Part shown: piece by piece, positions 18,560-29,301 of the stretch | Position numbering within the stretch: position 1 is the first letter of the stretch | Layout: every line of letters begins with the position of its first letter | NCBI GenBank assembly: GCA_028280945.1 | Contig: JANQKV010000001.1 | Coordinates: 163,055-227,054, forward strand | Reading direction: 5' to 3' | Length of the DNA: 64,000 nt | Source: Opitutaceae bacterium | GTDB taxonomy: Bacteria > Verrucomicrobiota > Verrucomicrobiia > Opitutales > Opitutaceae | Notes under the pieces: generated by a model | The model's database searches: none | Told to the model about the DNA's origin: nothing | The model's input: only the letters and a program-made list of their open reading frames with translations | Position numbers and translations under genes: made by a program

Positions 18560-19651
18560 TTACCCGGACTTGCCTTCGGCGGTTCCGGCCCGCGGTTTGG
18601 AGCCTGCCTTGGTCGCATCGCGTTTGGGCCGGGAATTCTTTTTCAACCGAGCCCGGGCCAATTCCCGCATGTCGACCGCGACATCATCCTTTTCGAAAAT
18701 CTCGCGGCCAATCAGGTGTTCCATGACGTCCTCGACCGTGAGCACCCCGGCCGTGGAGCCAAACTCGTCCACGACGACACAGAGCTGTTGGTGGGTCTTG
18801 AGAAACTCCTGCAAGGCCTGGGCGGCCGTGGCCGTTTCGGGCAGGAAGTGGATCTCATGCATGTGGGCGGTGATCGGATCGTTTTCCAGGTCGTTCGCCA
18901 CGGCCTTGAGCAGGTCGCGTCGCCGCACCAGACCAACCACATTGTCCAAGCTGTCCTGATACACGGGAATGCGGGCAAACGGAATGTTGGGATACTGCTC
19001 GAACACTTCACCAACCGTGGCGGTGCGGCTGAAGCTGGTGACCACGGTGCGCGGGGTCATGATCTCCTGCACGCGCACATCGTCGAGTGAGAGGGCGTTG
19101 GCAATGATGCTGGATTCGCTGCGGGTCAGGGAGCCGTCCATCGCTCCCTTTTCCGCAAGAAGGATGATCTCTTCATCCGAATCGGTTTTTTCCGGCGGGG
19201 AGGTAATGACAAGCCGCACCAAGGCGTTGCAAAGGTAAGTTATCGGGCGGAGCGCGTTGCGCATCCAAAGCAGCGGGTAGACCACGTGGGGCTGCAGGGA
19301 AATCCGATAGACCACGCCGAGGTTTTTGGGGATGACCTCGGAGAAGAAGAGGATGCCGAGGGTCATCAGTGCTGAAATGATGCCAAGGGCGGTCTGGCCG
19401 TAGAGCTCGATGGCGAGCCCCCCGATGGTGATCGAGCCGAGGGTGTTGGCGATCGTGTTGAGCGTGAGGATCGTTGAGATCGTCTCCTCGAGGTTCGAGG
19501 TGAGCTGTTGCAAAATCGCGCCGCGGATGGGGCGGGTCTTTTTGAGCGATTCCACCTCCGACACGTTGGTGCTCAGGATCAGCGCCTCCATGAGGGAGCA
19601 CATGAACGAGATGCCGAGAGTGAGAACGATCGCAGTTGCGAACAGGAACAT
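18560..19651 (-). CDS. CNNM/CorC-HlyC family protein (DUF21 + CBS domains)
   Basis: Multi-TM N-terminus with FFSEVIPKNLG, CBS region ALSLDDVRVQEIMTPRTVV..., VVDEFGSTAGVLTVEDVMEHLIGREI. Confidence 0.92.
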   Translation of the reverse strand: MFLFATAIVLTLGISFMCSLMEALILSTNVSEVESLKKTRPIRGAILQQLTSNLEETISTILTLNTIANTLGSITIGGLAIELYGQTALGIISALMTLGILFFSEVIPKNLGVVYRISLQPHVVYPLLWMRNALRPITYLCNALVRLVITSPPEKTDSDEEIILLAEKGAMDGSLTRSESSIIANALSLDDVRVQEIMTPRTVVTSFSRTATVGEVFEQYPNIPFARIPVYQDSLDNVVGLVRRRDLLKAVANDLENDPITAHMHEIHFLPETATAAQALQEFLKTHQQLCVVVDEFGSTAGVLTVEDVMEHLIGREIFEKDDVAVDMRELARARLKKNSRPKRDATKAGSKPRAGTAEGKSG

Positions 19652-19722
19652 GATGGTGCGCCGAGTCTACGACGCGGGTGACGCAGGTTTACGATTCAAA
19701 AATGCAGGTGGAATGGCCGGGT

Positions 19723-21315
19723 TCAATCAGCACCGACATTATCTTGCGTCCAATTGCCGTCGATTATGCGCCACATCCGGCCGGTGGGGTTTGGATCGCG
19801 GAGTGAAGCCGGCAGGCGTTCCGGGCGCACGTTGTCGTAGCATTTGAGTGAGCCGAACCGTCGCAGCGAAGCAGGGAACCCGACCGCGGTAAACCCGGGG
19901 TGGCCGCCGGCGGGGAAAGGCCCTCCGTGCATCATGGCCGGTGAGACCGCCACGCCGGTGGGCATCTTGTCGTTGAGAATGCGCCCGGCCTTTTGCGTGA
20001 CGATGGGCGAAAGTCGATCGTGGGCCGCGTCATCCGAGCCGTCGGTGGCGGAATAAAACGAAGCCGTGAGGGAGGCGTTGAGCTCGGTCGCGATGACGGT
20101 GAGTTCGTCTTCGTCGGCAGCCACCACCACAAGGGAGGCCGGTCCAAACATCTCGCTCTGGAAGCCATCGGGATCGGTGAGGAATCTTTCCCCGGAGACG
20201 CGAAGCAGGGCGGGTTGGGCGAGGAAGCCGGGTTCGGCTGCACTTTTGCCGCGGGCCAGGAGCTCGGCGCCAGCAGCGGTGAGCTTGGCCACACTCTCGT
20301 TTAACTCGGAGGGCAGGCTGGAAACCAGCATGACACCCGATGGGGCGGCACTAAACGTCTCGGTGGCAGCGGAGATGAATGTTTCCGTTGCTTTGCCCGC
20401 GATCGTCAGGATCAAGCCAGGGTTGGTGCAGAATTGACCGGCGCCGAGCAGACAGGAACCGCTGAATTCGGCGGCGAGCTCGACCGCTTTTTCAGCCATG
20501 GCTCCGGGCAGAAAGATGACGGGATTGACGCTGCTCATTTCCAGATAGACGGGTTTTCCGACTGCGTCGCCTGCCGCCTTGATCTTGCGCCCCGTGGTTT
20601 CGCTGCCGGTGAAACCAACCGCACCCAACCGGGGGTCGGCGACCATCAACTCGCCGTCTTCAGGGTCGCAGTGGTAGAACATTTGCACGGTGGCAGGCGG
20701 AAGTTGGGAGCTCGCGAGTGCGGCCAAAGCAATCTCGGCCAATCGCCTGGTGGTGCCGGGATGGGCGGGGTGGGCTTTGGCGATGACTGGGTGTCCCGTG
20801 GCAATCGCGGAGGCGAAGTCACCCCCGGCAACTCCATTATAGGCGAAGGGGAAGTTGTTGGGTCCGATGACCAACACCGGTTGGCCGAGCGATTCGAGGC
20901 GCGAGCGCAGGTTGTTGGCTGAGTCGATGACCGGTTGAGTCCACTCTTCGGAAACCGCGGCGGCGGCGGCTTGGCGAAGTTGCCCCGTGGTGCGGGGGAT
21001 CTCGACCTTGGTCAGGCGTGGTTCGACGGGGAGTCCGGTTTCCGAATGAGCCAGCCCAGCCAGCTCTTCAGTGGCGTCGTCGATGCCGTTGGCGTAGGCG
21101 TTGAGGAAGTCGGCGAGTTTGCTCGGTGCGAGCGCCCGAAGTTGCGCCGCGGCCACGTTGCCGGCATCGAGCATCTCGCCGATTTCGGCAGCGGAGGCTA
21201 CGGGATATACCACGTCATGTTGCTTCCCCGTGTTCGGGTTGGAGGGGGAGAACGTGGCGGCATCGGCGGCAGCGAGCCGCCACTCGCCATTGATGAGCTG
21301 GGGTTGGACAGACAT
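19723..21315 (-). CDS. aldehyde dehydrogenase (NADP+, ketoglutarate-semialdehyde dehydrogenase-like)
   Basis: VIGPNNFPFAYNGVAGGDFASAIATGHPVIAKAHPAHPGT, GFTGSETTGR, GAGQFCTNPG. Confidence 0.9.
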   Translation of the reverse strand: MSVQPQLINGEWRLAAADAATFSPSNPNTGKQHDVVYPVASAAEIGEMLDAGNVAAAQLRALAPSKLADFLNAYANGIDDATEELAGLAHSETGLPVEPRLTKVEIPRTTGQLRQAAAAAVSEEWTQPVIDSANNLRSRLESLGQPVLVIGPNNFPFAYNGVAGGDFASAIATGHPVIAKAHPAHPGTTRRLAEIALAALASSQLPPATVQMFYHCDPEDGELMVADPRLGAVGFTGSETTGRKIKAAGDAVGKPVYLEMSSVNPVIFLPGAMAEKAVELAAEFSGSCLLGAGQFCTNPGLILTIAGKATETFISAATETFSAAPSGVMLVSSLPSELNESVAKLTAAGAELLARGKSAAEPGFLAQPALLRVSGERFLTDPDGFQSEMFGPASLVVVAADEDELTVIATELNASLTASFYSATDGSDDAAHDRLSPIVTQKAGRILNDKMPTGVAVSPAMMHGGPFPAGGHPGFTAVGFPASLRRFGSLKCYDNVRPERLPASLRDPNPTGRMWRIIDGNWTQDNVGAD

Positions 21316-21484
21316 GGGATTAAGTGAAGTTGATTTGGGCCGGATGATTGGCCGGAAGCGGAACGAAATCGGGCAGGTCAAAGAGAGAACGAAACGTTCG
21401 AACCGGGGCCAAGGGATTTGTGGACAGGCCCGTCATGTCGCGTGCCGGAGTTTGCAATTTAGCCGAATCCTCGCCCGTTGCGGC

Positions 21485-22837
21485 ATGAGTGCTGCCGTGA
21501 ACGATGCCGTCGAACACTTCATGTCGGGTCTGATCAAGCTCAATCCGGCCGAAACCGAGTTTCACCAAGCCGTGCGGGAGGTGGTGCAGAGTGTCATGCC
21601 GGTTGTCCTCGACAAGAAAGCCTACCAGGATGCCCAAATCCTTGAGCGCATGACGGAGCCGGATCGAATCGTCATCTTTCGGGTAACCTGGGATACCGAC
21701 GAAGGACAAATCCGCGCCAATCGCGCGTGGCGCGTCCAGTTCAATAATTCCATCGGCCCGTATAAGGGGGGCCTGCGGTTCCATCCGTCGGTCAACCAGA
21801 GCATCCTCAAGTTTCTGGGCTTCGAGCAGGTGTTCAAAAACAGTCTGACGGGCCTGCCCATGGGCGGAGCCAAAGGCGGTTCAAATTTCAATCCCAAGGG
21901 CAAGAGTGACCGCGAGGTCATGCGGTTTTGCCAATCGTTCATGATCGAGCTGCATCGACATATCGGCAAGGATACCGATGTGCCCGCGGGCGATATCGGG
22001 GTGGGGGCGCGGGAAATCAGCTACCTGTTTGGCCAATTCAAACGGCTTGAGAATGTCTTCACCGGTGTGCTGACCGGCAAGGGCCTGGAGTTTGGTGGCA
22101 GCCTGCTGCGGAAGGAAGCAACGGGTTACGGCTGCGTGTATTTCTGCGAAAACATGTTCAAGCATCGCGGGGAATCCGTGGCGGGCAAAAAGGTTGCCGT
22201 CTCGGGTTCCGGCAACGTCGCCCTTTATGCGGCGGAGAAGGCCACCGAGCTGGGAGCAAAGGTCGTGACGTTGTCCGATTCCGGTGGGTTCATCCACGAC
22301 CCCGATGGAATCGATTTGGAAAAACTGGCCTTCGTGAAGGAGCTGAAGGAAGAGCGTCGTGGCCGCATCCACGAATACAAGGACCGGTTTCCATCCGCCG
22401 AATTTCATGCCGGCCAACGGCCATGGGTGGTGCCGGTGGACATTGCCTTGCCTTGTGCGACTCAAAACGAGATCAGCGCGGACGAGGCGAAGACCCTGCT
22501 CGGCAATGGGGTTCAGGCGGTTTGCGAAGGAGCCAATATGCCGACTGTCCTCGAGGGGGCGCATGCCTTCATTCAGGCGGGCATCCTGTTTGGTCCGGGC
22601 AAAGCCGCCAACGCAGGCGGTGTGGCCGTTTCCGGTCTCGAGCAGACGCAAAACTCCACCCGGTTGTCGTGGTCGCGGGAGCGGGTGGACGAGCGCCTGC
22701 AGGAAATCATGGCCAACATCCACGGGAGTTGTGTTGATCATGGCACCAACGGAAACGGGGTTGATTACGTGCGGGGCAGCAACGTAGGCGGGTTCATCAA
22801 AGTGGCCGATGCGATGCTGGCCCACGGTGCGGTCTGA
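21485..22837 (+). CDS. gdhA: NADP-specific glutamate dehydrogenase
   Basis: RVQFNNSIGPYKGGLRFHPSVNQSILKFLGFEQVFKNSLTGLPMGGAKGG; start MSAAVNDAVEHFMS. Confidence 0.96.
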   Translation: MSAAVNDAVEHFMSGLIKLNPAETEFHQAVREVVQSVMPVVLDKKAYQDAQILERMTEPDRIVIFRVTWDTDEGQIRANRAWRVQFNNSIGPYKGGLRFHPSVNQSILKFLGFEQVFKNSLTGLPMGGAKGGSNFNPKGKSDREVMRFCQSFMIELHRHIGKDTDVPAGDIGVGAREISYLFGQFKRLENVFTGVLTGKGLEFGGSLLRKEATGYGCVYFCENMFKHRGESVAGKKVAVSGSGNVALYAAEKATELGAKVVTLSDSGGFIHDPDGIDLEKLAFVKELKEERRGRIHEYKDRFPSAEFHAGQRPWVVPVDIALPCATQNEISADEAKTLLGNGVQAVCEGANMPTVLEGAHAFIQAGILFGPGKAANAGGVAVSGLEQTQNSTRLSWSRERVDERLQEIMANIHGSCVDHGTNGNGVDYVRGSNVGGFIKVADAMLAHGAV

Positions 22838-22842
22838 GGAAA

Positions 22843-23481
22843 ATGCAGATTGGCGAAAACGACGTCGCCTTGGGCATTGATGTGGGCGCAGAGCGCAAGG
22901 GCTGTCACCTTGTTGCCCTGAGCGGCGCGCGACAGATCGTGGGAGCGCCTGAGGTGGTGCATTCGGCGGATGAAATTGCCGCCCGCGTGGCGGCGACAAA
23001 ACCGGCGGTCGTGGCCATCGACTCTCCCTGTGGTTGGTCGGCCGGTGGCAAATCCCGGCGGGCGGAGCGGGACTTGGCCCGGGCGGGTATCCAGTCGTTT
23101 TATACACCAACCCGGGAACGGGCGGCACAAACGCCCGGCTTCTACGGATGGATCTTTGCGGGTGAGCGGGTTTATGCGGCGGTGCGCTCCACCCATCCGC
23201 TGTATGCCGGACAGGGCTCGATCTGGGCCAAGTCGATGGAGGTTTTTCCCAACGCCACCACGCGCATGCTTACCGGGCGGCGACCACCACTTGGTGAATC
23301 CAAGTCGGCGTGGCGGCGTCAGTTGCTCGATGCCCAGGGGGTGGACCAGACCCGGCTGAGCAACTTGGATTTTGTGGATGCAGCCCTGTGTGCACTTACG
23401 GGGTTGTACGCGCTGGATGGCGATTATCAGCCCTTTGGGGACGCGGAGGAAGGCATCCTGATAACACCCCGGGCGCATTGA
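22843..23481 (+). CDS. DUF429-family protein
   Basis: GIDVGAERKGCHLVAL..., AIDSPCGWSAGGKSRRAERDLARAGI, AKSMEVFPNATTR. Confidence 0.78.
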   Translation: MQIGENDVALGIDVGAERKGCHLVALSGARQIVGAPEVVHSADEIAARVAATKPAVVAIDSPCGWSAGGKSRRAERDLARAGIQSFYTPTRERAAQTPGFYGWIFAGERVYAAVRSTHPLYAGQGSIWAKSMEVFPNATTRMLTGRRPPLGESKSAWRRQLLDAQGVDQTRLSNLDFVDAALCALTGLYALDGDYQPFGDAEEGILITPRAH

Positions 23482-23510
23482 CGGATTGTCCGACCCATTC
23501 AGCTTTCGAG

Positions 23511-24116
23511 ATGCAAGAACAACGACGATTCCGGCTCAAGGGTGCGGTCATGGGCTTGTTGGTGGCAGCCGGATCAGGCGGTCCGATTGCTGCCTCTGAG
23601 ATTTTGATCGAGGACTTTTCAGAAGGTGCGGTGGTCTTGCGCTGGCAGATCGTCAACGACAGCGTCATGGGCGGTATTTCCAACAGCGACGTGGGCCGCG
23701 TCACGGACGAAACCGTGCGGTTCAGCGGCACGCTTTCGCTGGAAAACAACGGCGGATTCGCCTCGATGCGGTCCGCCGGCCGCATGCCTGATCTTGCCGG
23801 AACCGATGCGGTGGTGGTGCGGGTGAAGGGCGATGGCCGCACCTACCAACTGCGGTTGCGCACCGGCAATGGTTGGCGGGTGCCCGACTATCGGGCGGAG
23901 TTCGAGACGCGGCTGGGCGAGTGGCAAACCCACGTGTTGCCGCTGCGGGAGTTTAAAGCCGGTTGGCGGGGCATGGCCGTGCGGGATGCGCCGCCCATTG
24001 AGGCCGGGCAGATCCGATCGGTTGGCATTCTGTTGGGCGACAAAAAGCCCGGAGGATTCATGCTCGAAATCGACTGGATCAAAGCCACCGATCTCTCGCG
24101 CGGGATGGAGATCTAG
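23511..24116 (+). CDS. CIA30-like (complex I intermediate-associated protein 30 fold) exported protein
   Basis: WQIVNDSVMGGISNSDVGRVTDETVRFSGTLSLENNGGFASMRS. Confidence 0.85.
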   Translation: MQEQRRFRLKGAVMGLLVAAGSGGPIAASEILIEDFSEGAVVLRWQIVNDSVMGGISNSDVGRVTDETVRFSGTLSLENNGGFASMRSAGRMPDLAGTDAVVVRVKGDGRTYQLRLRTGNGWRVPDYRAEFETRLGEWQTHVLPLREFKAGWRGMAVRDAPPIEAGQIRSVGILLGDKKPGGFMLEIDWIKATDLSRGMEI

Positions 24117-24153
24117 TCGGGACTCCTCCTGTCGAAGGCAACGTATTCGATTT

Positions 24154-25851
24154 TTACAGGCCAACCTCGATGAGGTTGGGCTGATCGGTTTGCAGCGGGG
24201 CGACCCCGACGCGCGTGCCATAGTGGAAGTCCCGAACCTCCACCCGGATCAATAGGGGGGCGTCGGAATCAATGACAGTTGGCGGGACCTCAATCAGGCC
24301 GGACAGTTCTTCTTTCCAGAACCCATTCCAAAGCGGCACACTGCCATCGGCCGGATAGTCCGGGGTGACGATCGCGAGACTCACGTAGGGGGGGCGCTGA
24401 TACCAGGGATCGACCTTGGTGTCGTCGGGCACGGTGGCGCCATGAATCGCGACCGAAATCACCCCGGTCGACATGGGGGGCGGGGCAGGCGCCTGCGCAG
24501 ATTTCTCGACGTAAACCGTCGGGGGCACGTCCCAACGCAGTCCGGCATCGCTGCTGCGACGCTCTCCGTTTGATGTGGCGATCACCACCGTTTGAGTGTC
24601 CGGTTCGAAGCGAATGGAGGAGGCGTCTTCGTAGAGTAACCAAGAAATGGATACCCAGTCGCCGCCACGGTCGAGGGAACGCCGAAACACCGCGGGCCGT
24701 CCCCGCACCACGGCAAACTCGAAGCGTTCGCCATCAACTTCACCCTGGGTCGTGGCGATGATCTCGCGCGTCGGCAAACCGCGGTTGGCGGAGGTCCACG
24801 TCGCGCCACCGTCCGCCGATCGGTAGATGCCGACGTTGGTGCCGGCGAAAACGGCGTCGGAAGTGACCAGGAAACTCCGGGCAAATTCGCAGGTGAGGGA
24901 CGGCCCCACCTCCTGCCAGGTGACACCTGCGTTGGTGGTCTTCCAATTGGAGTAGTCGCTCCCGGCGTAAATCGTCGCGGGGTCTGCCGGGTCAAAAGCC
25001 GACCCACTGATCAGCACCGCGCCGTAGTGGGGGGTGCGTTTTTGCGGAGCGATCCCGGTGCTGGAGGATATCCAGCTAAGGCCGCGATTGTAGGACTTGA
25101 ACATGCCCTGGTGATGGGTCTCCGCCCAAAGCACATCCGGATGGACAGGGTCCGGGATAATTCGATCCCCCCGGCGGAAGATGGGTCCGATCCAGCGGTG
25201 CTCCCAAGTATCGCCGCCGTCATGGCTGACGTGGTAGCCGCCTTCCCAGCGGGCTCCCAAATAAAGTGTTGATGGATCATGTGGATCGATCGTGAGGTGC
25301 TGGAAGCGGGAGAGTTGCACCGCCCAATCGGGATTGGGCCAAGGCACCTGATTCTCCGCCACGAAGCGCGCGTAATCAAAAATCTGATGCCACTCGCCGG
25401 TGGCACCTGCGGTGGAACGGAACACACCGGCCGGGGTTAACGCCCAAAGCCGGTCCGAGTCGTTCAGATCGATCACCAGGCTGAGAATGCTCTCGTCGGC
25501 CAGCGCAACGTGTTCCCACGACTCGCCGTTGTCTTTGGTCAACCACAGCCCGGACTCGCGTCCCCCGGTATAGAATCGCATCGGATCCGCCGGATCGAAC
25601 ACGGCGATGGTGTAGTGCCGCACGTCCGATTGGGGGCTTATCAACTGCCAGTGATCTGCCGCGTTGTCGGATCGGTAAAGGCCGCTGCCGTGGGTGGCGG
25701 CAAAGAGTACGCGATCGTCGTCCGGATGAGCCGCCAGCTTCATGATGTAGGCGGAGGCGGGCGTCGGCGTGTCGGCGAAAATGGGTCCCGGTGCGCCGAT
25801 CAAAACCATCGGCAGCAGGCGCCGAAGTAGGGGGAGGGGTTGCAACGGCAT
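24154..25851 (-). CDS. secreted BNR/VPS10-sortilin-like beta-propeller protein
   Basis: Repeated TTNAGVTWQEV / SADGGATWTSANRGLP / SHDGGDTWEH motifs; signal peptide. Confidence 0.85.
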   Translation of the reverse strand: MPLQPLPLLRRLLPMVLIGAPGPIFADTPTPASAYIMKLAAHPDDDRVLFAATHGSGLYRSDNAADHWQLISPQSDVRHYTIAVFDPADPMRFYTGGRESGLWLTKDNGESWEHVALADESILSLVIDLNDSDRLWALTPAGVFRSTAGATGEWHQIFDYARFVAENQVPWPNPDWAVQLSRFQHLTIDPHDPSTLYLGARWEGGYHVSHDGGDTWEHRWIGPIFRRGDRIIPDPVHPDVLWAETHHQGMFKSYNRGLSWISSSTGIAPQKRTPHYGAVLISGSAFDPADPATIYAGSDYSNWKTTNAGVTWQEVGPSLTCEFARSFLVTSDAVFAGTNVGIYRSADGGATWTSANRGLPTREIIATTQGEVDGERFEFAVVRGRPAVFRRSLDRGGDWVSISWLLYEDASSIRFEPDTQTVVIATSNGERRSSDAGLRWDVPPTVYVEKSAQAPAPPPMSTGVISVAIHGATVPDDTKVDPWYQRPPYVSLAIVTPDYPADGSVPLWNGFWKEELSGLIEVPPTVIDSDAPLLIRVEVRDFHYGTRVGVAPLQTDQPNLIEVGL

Positions 25852-25985
25852 GATGCCTGATCGTGCGCGGTGGCGGAATGCAGGCAAGCCGCCGGCGAAA
25901 ATTCCGGACGGACTCACTTGCGGCCAGTCGATCCTTGGTCTGCTTTGACCTGCTTTCATTTCTCCCCTCCAACCTCCCTGTTGCC

Positions 25986-27188
25986 ATGCGTAGCCTGCTT
26001 GCTTTCGCCATAATCTCGGCCGCCTCGATCACGATGGCGGCTTCAACCGATGACTTGCTCGATGAAAACGGCAACCCTGCCGGGTTTCAAACCCTCGCCA
26101 TCGGCGATCCTGCGCCTTACTTCGAGCTGCCCGGCATCGATGGCAAAACCCACTCGCTTGATGACCATGCAGGGACCGACGTGTTGATGGTATTGTTCAC
26201 TTCCAACCACTGCCCGACGTCCCATGGAATCGAGGTGCGGCTGCAGAACCTCTACGAGGACTTCAGAAACGAGAGTTTCCACCTGGTTGCGATCAATCCC
26301 AACCATCCGGAAGGGCTTAGCATCGATGAGCTCGGGTTTGGGGAGTTCAATGACTCGTTTGAAGACATGATTCCCTACGCGGCGAAAAACGGATGGACGT
26401 TCCCTTACCTCTACGACGGCGAAACCCAAGCCGTCGCCCGGGCCTACGGGTGTCTTGCCACCCCGCATGTCTTCATTTTCGACCGAGATCGCAAGTTGCG
26501 CTACGCCGGGCGGTTCGATGACTCGCAATTTCCCGACCCCAGCACGGTGACCTCTCCCGATGCGCACAATGCGGTTACGGCGCTGTTGGCGGGCGAACCG
26601 GTGCCGGTCGAGCTCACGCGGCCGTTTGGTTGCTCCACAAAATGGCGGGAGAAACGATATCGGGTGCGGGCCAAGGAGACATCGTGGCAGGAGTTGCCGG
26701 TTGTTGTTGAAAAAATCGACGCCGAGGGCGTGTCCGAACTCCGGCGCAACAACACGGAAAAACTGCGCTTGATCAACCTGTGGGCGACCTGGTGCGCGCC
26801 TTGTGTGGAGGAGTTTCCCGATCTGGTGGAAATTTCCCGGCAGTATGACATGCGCCCGTTTGAGTTGATCACGATCAGTTTGGATCAGCCCGGCCATTTG
26901 CCCCAGGCTCAGCGCTTTCTGGAGCGACAGGGGGCGGGGGTCTCCAACCGAGTGATGCGGACACTGAAGCGCGAAGGCCGTGCCACCAACCACTACCTTT
27001 ACAACAGTGCCGACCACGATGCCCTGGCGGCGGCGTTGGATCCGGAGTGGCCGGGGCCAATTCCGCACACCGTGTTGGTGGCACCGGGCGGAGAAATCGT
27101 TTGGCGGTTCAACGGACAGATTGACCCGATGGAGGCGCGCGAGGAGATCATCAAAATTCTGACGCCCTACTGGCCGCAGCGGAACTGA
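25986..27188 (+). CDS. double thioredoxin-fold (redoxin + TlpA-like) exported protein
   Basis: GDPAPYFELPGIDGKTHSLDDHAG...VLFTSNHCPTSHG and LINLWATWCAPCVEEFPDLVEI. Confidence 0.9.
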   Translation: MRSLLAFAIISAASITMAASTDDLLDENGNPAGFQTLAIGDPAPYFELPGIDGKTHSLDDHAGTDVLMVLFTSNHCPTSHGIEVRLQNLYEDFRNESFHLVAINPNHPEGLSIDELGFGEFNDSFEDMIPYAAKNGWTFPYLYDGETQAVARAYGCLATPHVFIFDRDRKLRYAGRFDDSQFPDPSTVTSPDAHNAVTALLAGEPVPVELTRPFGCSTKWREKRYRVRAKETSWQELPVVVEKIDAEGVSELRRNNTEKLRLINLWATWCAPCVEEFPDLVEISRQYDMRPFELITISLDQPGHLPQAQRFLERQGAGVSNRVMRTLKREGRATNHYLYNSADHDALAAALDPEWPGPIPHTVLVAPGGEIVWRFNGQIDPMEAREEIIKILTPYWPQRN

Positions 27189-27259
27189 ACTCAGCTTATT
27201 AGCCGGGGACCACCCTTGGGCCTTGGACTCAAAGGTGACCAGGAGCGGAGACCCAACCC

Positions 27260-28003
27260 TCAGTCCTTCGCCTGGGGTTCAGCGGTTTTGCGGAAGATGG
27301 CGACGTGTTGCCAGGGGAGGGACATGCTGTCGGTGCTGACATGTTCCAGCGGGTGGACGGCCATCTCCTTGCGGATTTGGGCCGCGGTCATTTTGTGGGA
27401 GGGTTTGATGGGAATGCTGGGGTCCTCCTTGCGGTATTCCACGAGGATGAGCCGGCCGCCTGGTTTCAGCGCTTGGCACAGGGCCGCGGTCATTTCGTAC
27501 GGGTGGGAAAACTCGTGATACACATCGACCATAAAAGCCATGTCGATCGATGCGGGCGGCAGTTTGGGATCATCAATTTCACCCAAAATCATCGTGACGT
27601 TTTTGATGCCCTCGGCGGCGAGCCCGCGTTCGAGGATGGCCAACATCTCGGGTTGAATGTCCACGGCGTAGACTTGGCCTTCGTCTCCCACGATGGGAGC
27701 AATGCGACGGACGTGGTAACCGGACCCCGCGCCGATGTCCGCCACGTGGTCGCCCGGTTGGATGTCCATGAGCTCGACCAGTTTCGACGGCTGTTCTTCG
27801 CGCTCGCGGGATGAACGCTCCAGCCAAGGCGCGCCTTGGTGGCCCATCACATGGGAAATAAACCGCCCCATGTAGACCTTGCCGGTGGCGTCGCCGGGAT
27901 GGTCGTCGGAGAATGTATAGCCGGGATGGGAGGTGGATTTCTCAGCAAAGAGCGCCAAAGCGGGGCTGAAAATGAGCAGGGCAAGAAGGGCGCGAAGTTT
28001 CAT
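27260..28003 (-). CDS. class I SAM-dependent methyltransferase with signal peptide
   Basis: MDIQPGDHVADIGAGSGYHVRRIAPIVGDEGQVYAVDIQPEML; MKLRALLALLIFSPALALFAE leader. Confidence 0.87.
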   Translation of the reverse strand: MKLRALLALLIFSPALALFAEKSTSHPGYTFSDDHPGDATGKVYMGRFISHVMGHQGAPWLERSSREREEQPSKLVELMDIQPGDHVADIGAGSGYHVRRIAPIVGDEGQVYAVDIQPEMLAILERGLAAEGIKNVTMILGEIDDPKLPPASIDMAFMVDVYHEFSHPYEMTAALCQALKPGGRLILVEYRKEDPSIPIKPSHKMTAAQIRKEMAVHPLEHVSTDSMSLPWQHVAIFRKTAEPQAKD

Positions 28004-28124
28004 GGGGAACAGACTATAAAACCCTAGCCTGTTCGGCTCGGTTGAGCAAATGGAGCCGACATCCTTTTGCATCGGTGTGGTTTTCGCACGTTGCTCCTGT
28101 CAACGTGTCGCGTAAAGTCGCGCC

Positions 28125-29243
28125 ATGTTATCCCGTGCTTTCTCCAGTCTGGTGGTTTTTCTTTTAGGGTTGGCTGCTCTTGGAGCATCGCTTCCGGCCC
28201 AATCGGCCGACGTGGACAAATCCACCCTGGTCTGGCACCAGGTTACGGATTGGGATGTTGAGGGCAGGGCGTGGACGGATCACGAGCGACTGCGATTCTA
28301 CGACCGCTTTCCTGTGGCAGCAAAAACCATGGTGACCGAAGCGGTGTGGAATCTCAGCCGCAGTTCCACAGGCATGGTTGCACGGTTCATGACCGACTCA
28401 CCAAGCATTTGGGTGAACTTCGAACTGATGTCGTCGTCGTTCAACGGCCGCAACATGTCACCCATGGGTGCCAGTGGGTTTGATCTCTATGCCCGCGATG
28501 ACGAAGGGAAGTGGCGTTGGGTGGAGTCGACCGGTCCGGGCGAAGTGAAAGCCCGGACCAAGGTGGTTGCCGGGCTGGCTCCGGGCGAACGCGAATATGC
28601 GCTCTACCTGCCGTTGCGGAATGGAATCAACGACCTGCAAATCGGCGTCGACGCATCGGCGGCATTCACCGGCCTGGCACCCCGGGAGGTCCGACCGATC
28701 GTTTTTTACGGCACCTCCATCAATCACGGCGCGAGTGCTTCCCGTGCCGGCATGGTGCACACTGCAATTTTGGGTCGTTGGTTTGATCGTCCGGTGGTGA
28801 ATTTGGGTTTTGCGGGCAACGGCCGCATGCACGCGGCGGTGGGAGAGTGGCTGGGCAAAATCGACGCGGCGGTTTTTGTGATAGATTGTCTGCCCAACCT
28901 GAACGCCGAAAAAGTTCGGCAACGCGCCGTGCCCCTGGTCAAGCAATTGCGGGCGGCTCGTCCCGGCACGCCGATTGTATTGGTGGAGGATCGGCGGAAT
29001 ACCAATTCGTGGATTCTACCGGCCCGCAATGCCCATCACGATGCCAACCACGCGGCCCTTCAGGAGGCCTACGAAAGTTTGCAGGCGGAAGGCGTGGAGG
29101 AGTTGTATTACATCCCGGGTGATGACCTGATGGGCCACGATAGCGAAGCCACCGCCGACGGTTCACATCCGAGCGACCTGGGCTTCATGCGTCAGGCCGA
29201 GGTTTTCTTCCCGGTCCTGCAAGAAGCTCTGGCCGGTCGGTGA
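28125..29243 (+). CDS. SGNH/GDSL-type hydrolase
   Basis: VFYGTSINHGASASRAGMVHTAILGRWFDRPVVNLGFAGNGRM...DGSHPSDLGFM. Confidence 0.88.
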   Translation: MLSRAFSSLVVFLLGLAALGASLPAQSADVDKSTLVWHQVTDWDVEGRAWTDHERLRFYDRFPVAAKTMVTEAVWNLSRSSTGMVARFMTDSPSIWVNFELMSSSFNGRNMSPMGASGFDLYARDDEGKWRWVESTGPGEVKARTKVVAGLAPGEREYALYLPLRNGINDLQIGVDASAAFTGLAPREVRPIVFYGTSINHGASASRAGMVHTAILGRWFDRPVVNLGFAGNGRMHAAVGEWLGKIDAAVFVIDCLPNLNAEKVRQRAVPLVKQLRAARPGTPIVLVEDRRNTNSWILPARNAHHDANHAALQEAYESLQAEGVEELYYIPGDDLMGHDSEATADGSHPSDLGFMRQAEVFFPVLQEALAGR

Positions 29244-29301
29244 GCTGCCTTTGAATTGAATCCTTGCCGTTGCAGGTCGAAGCCTCGGGCAGAAGTGATT
29301 G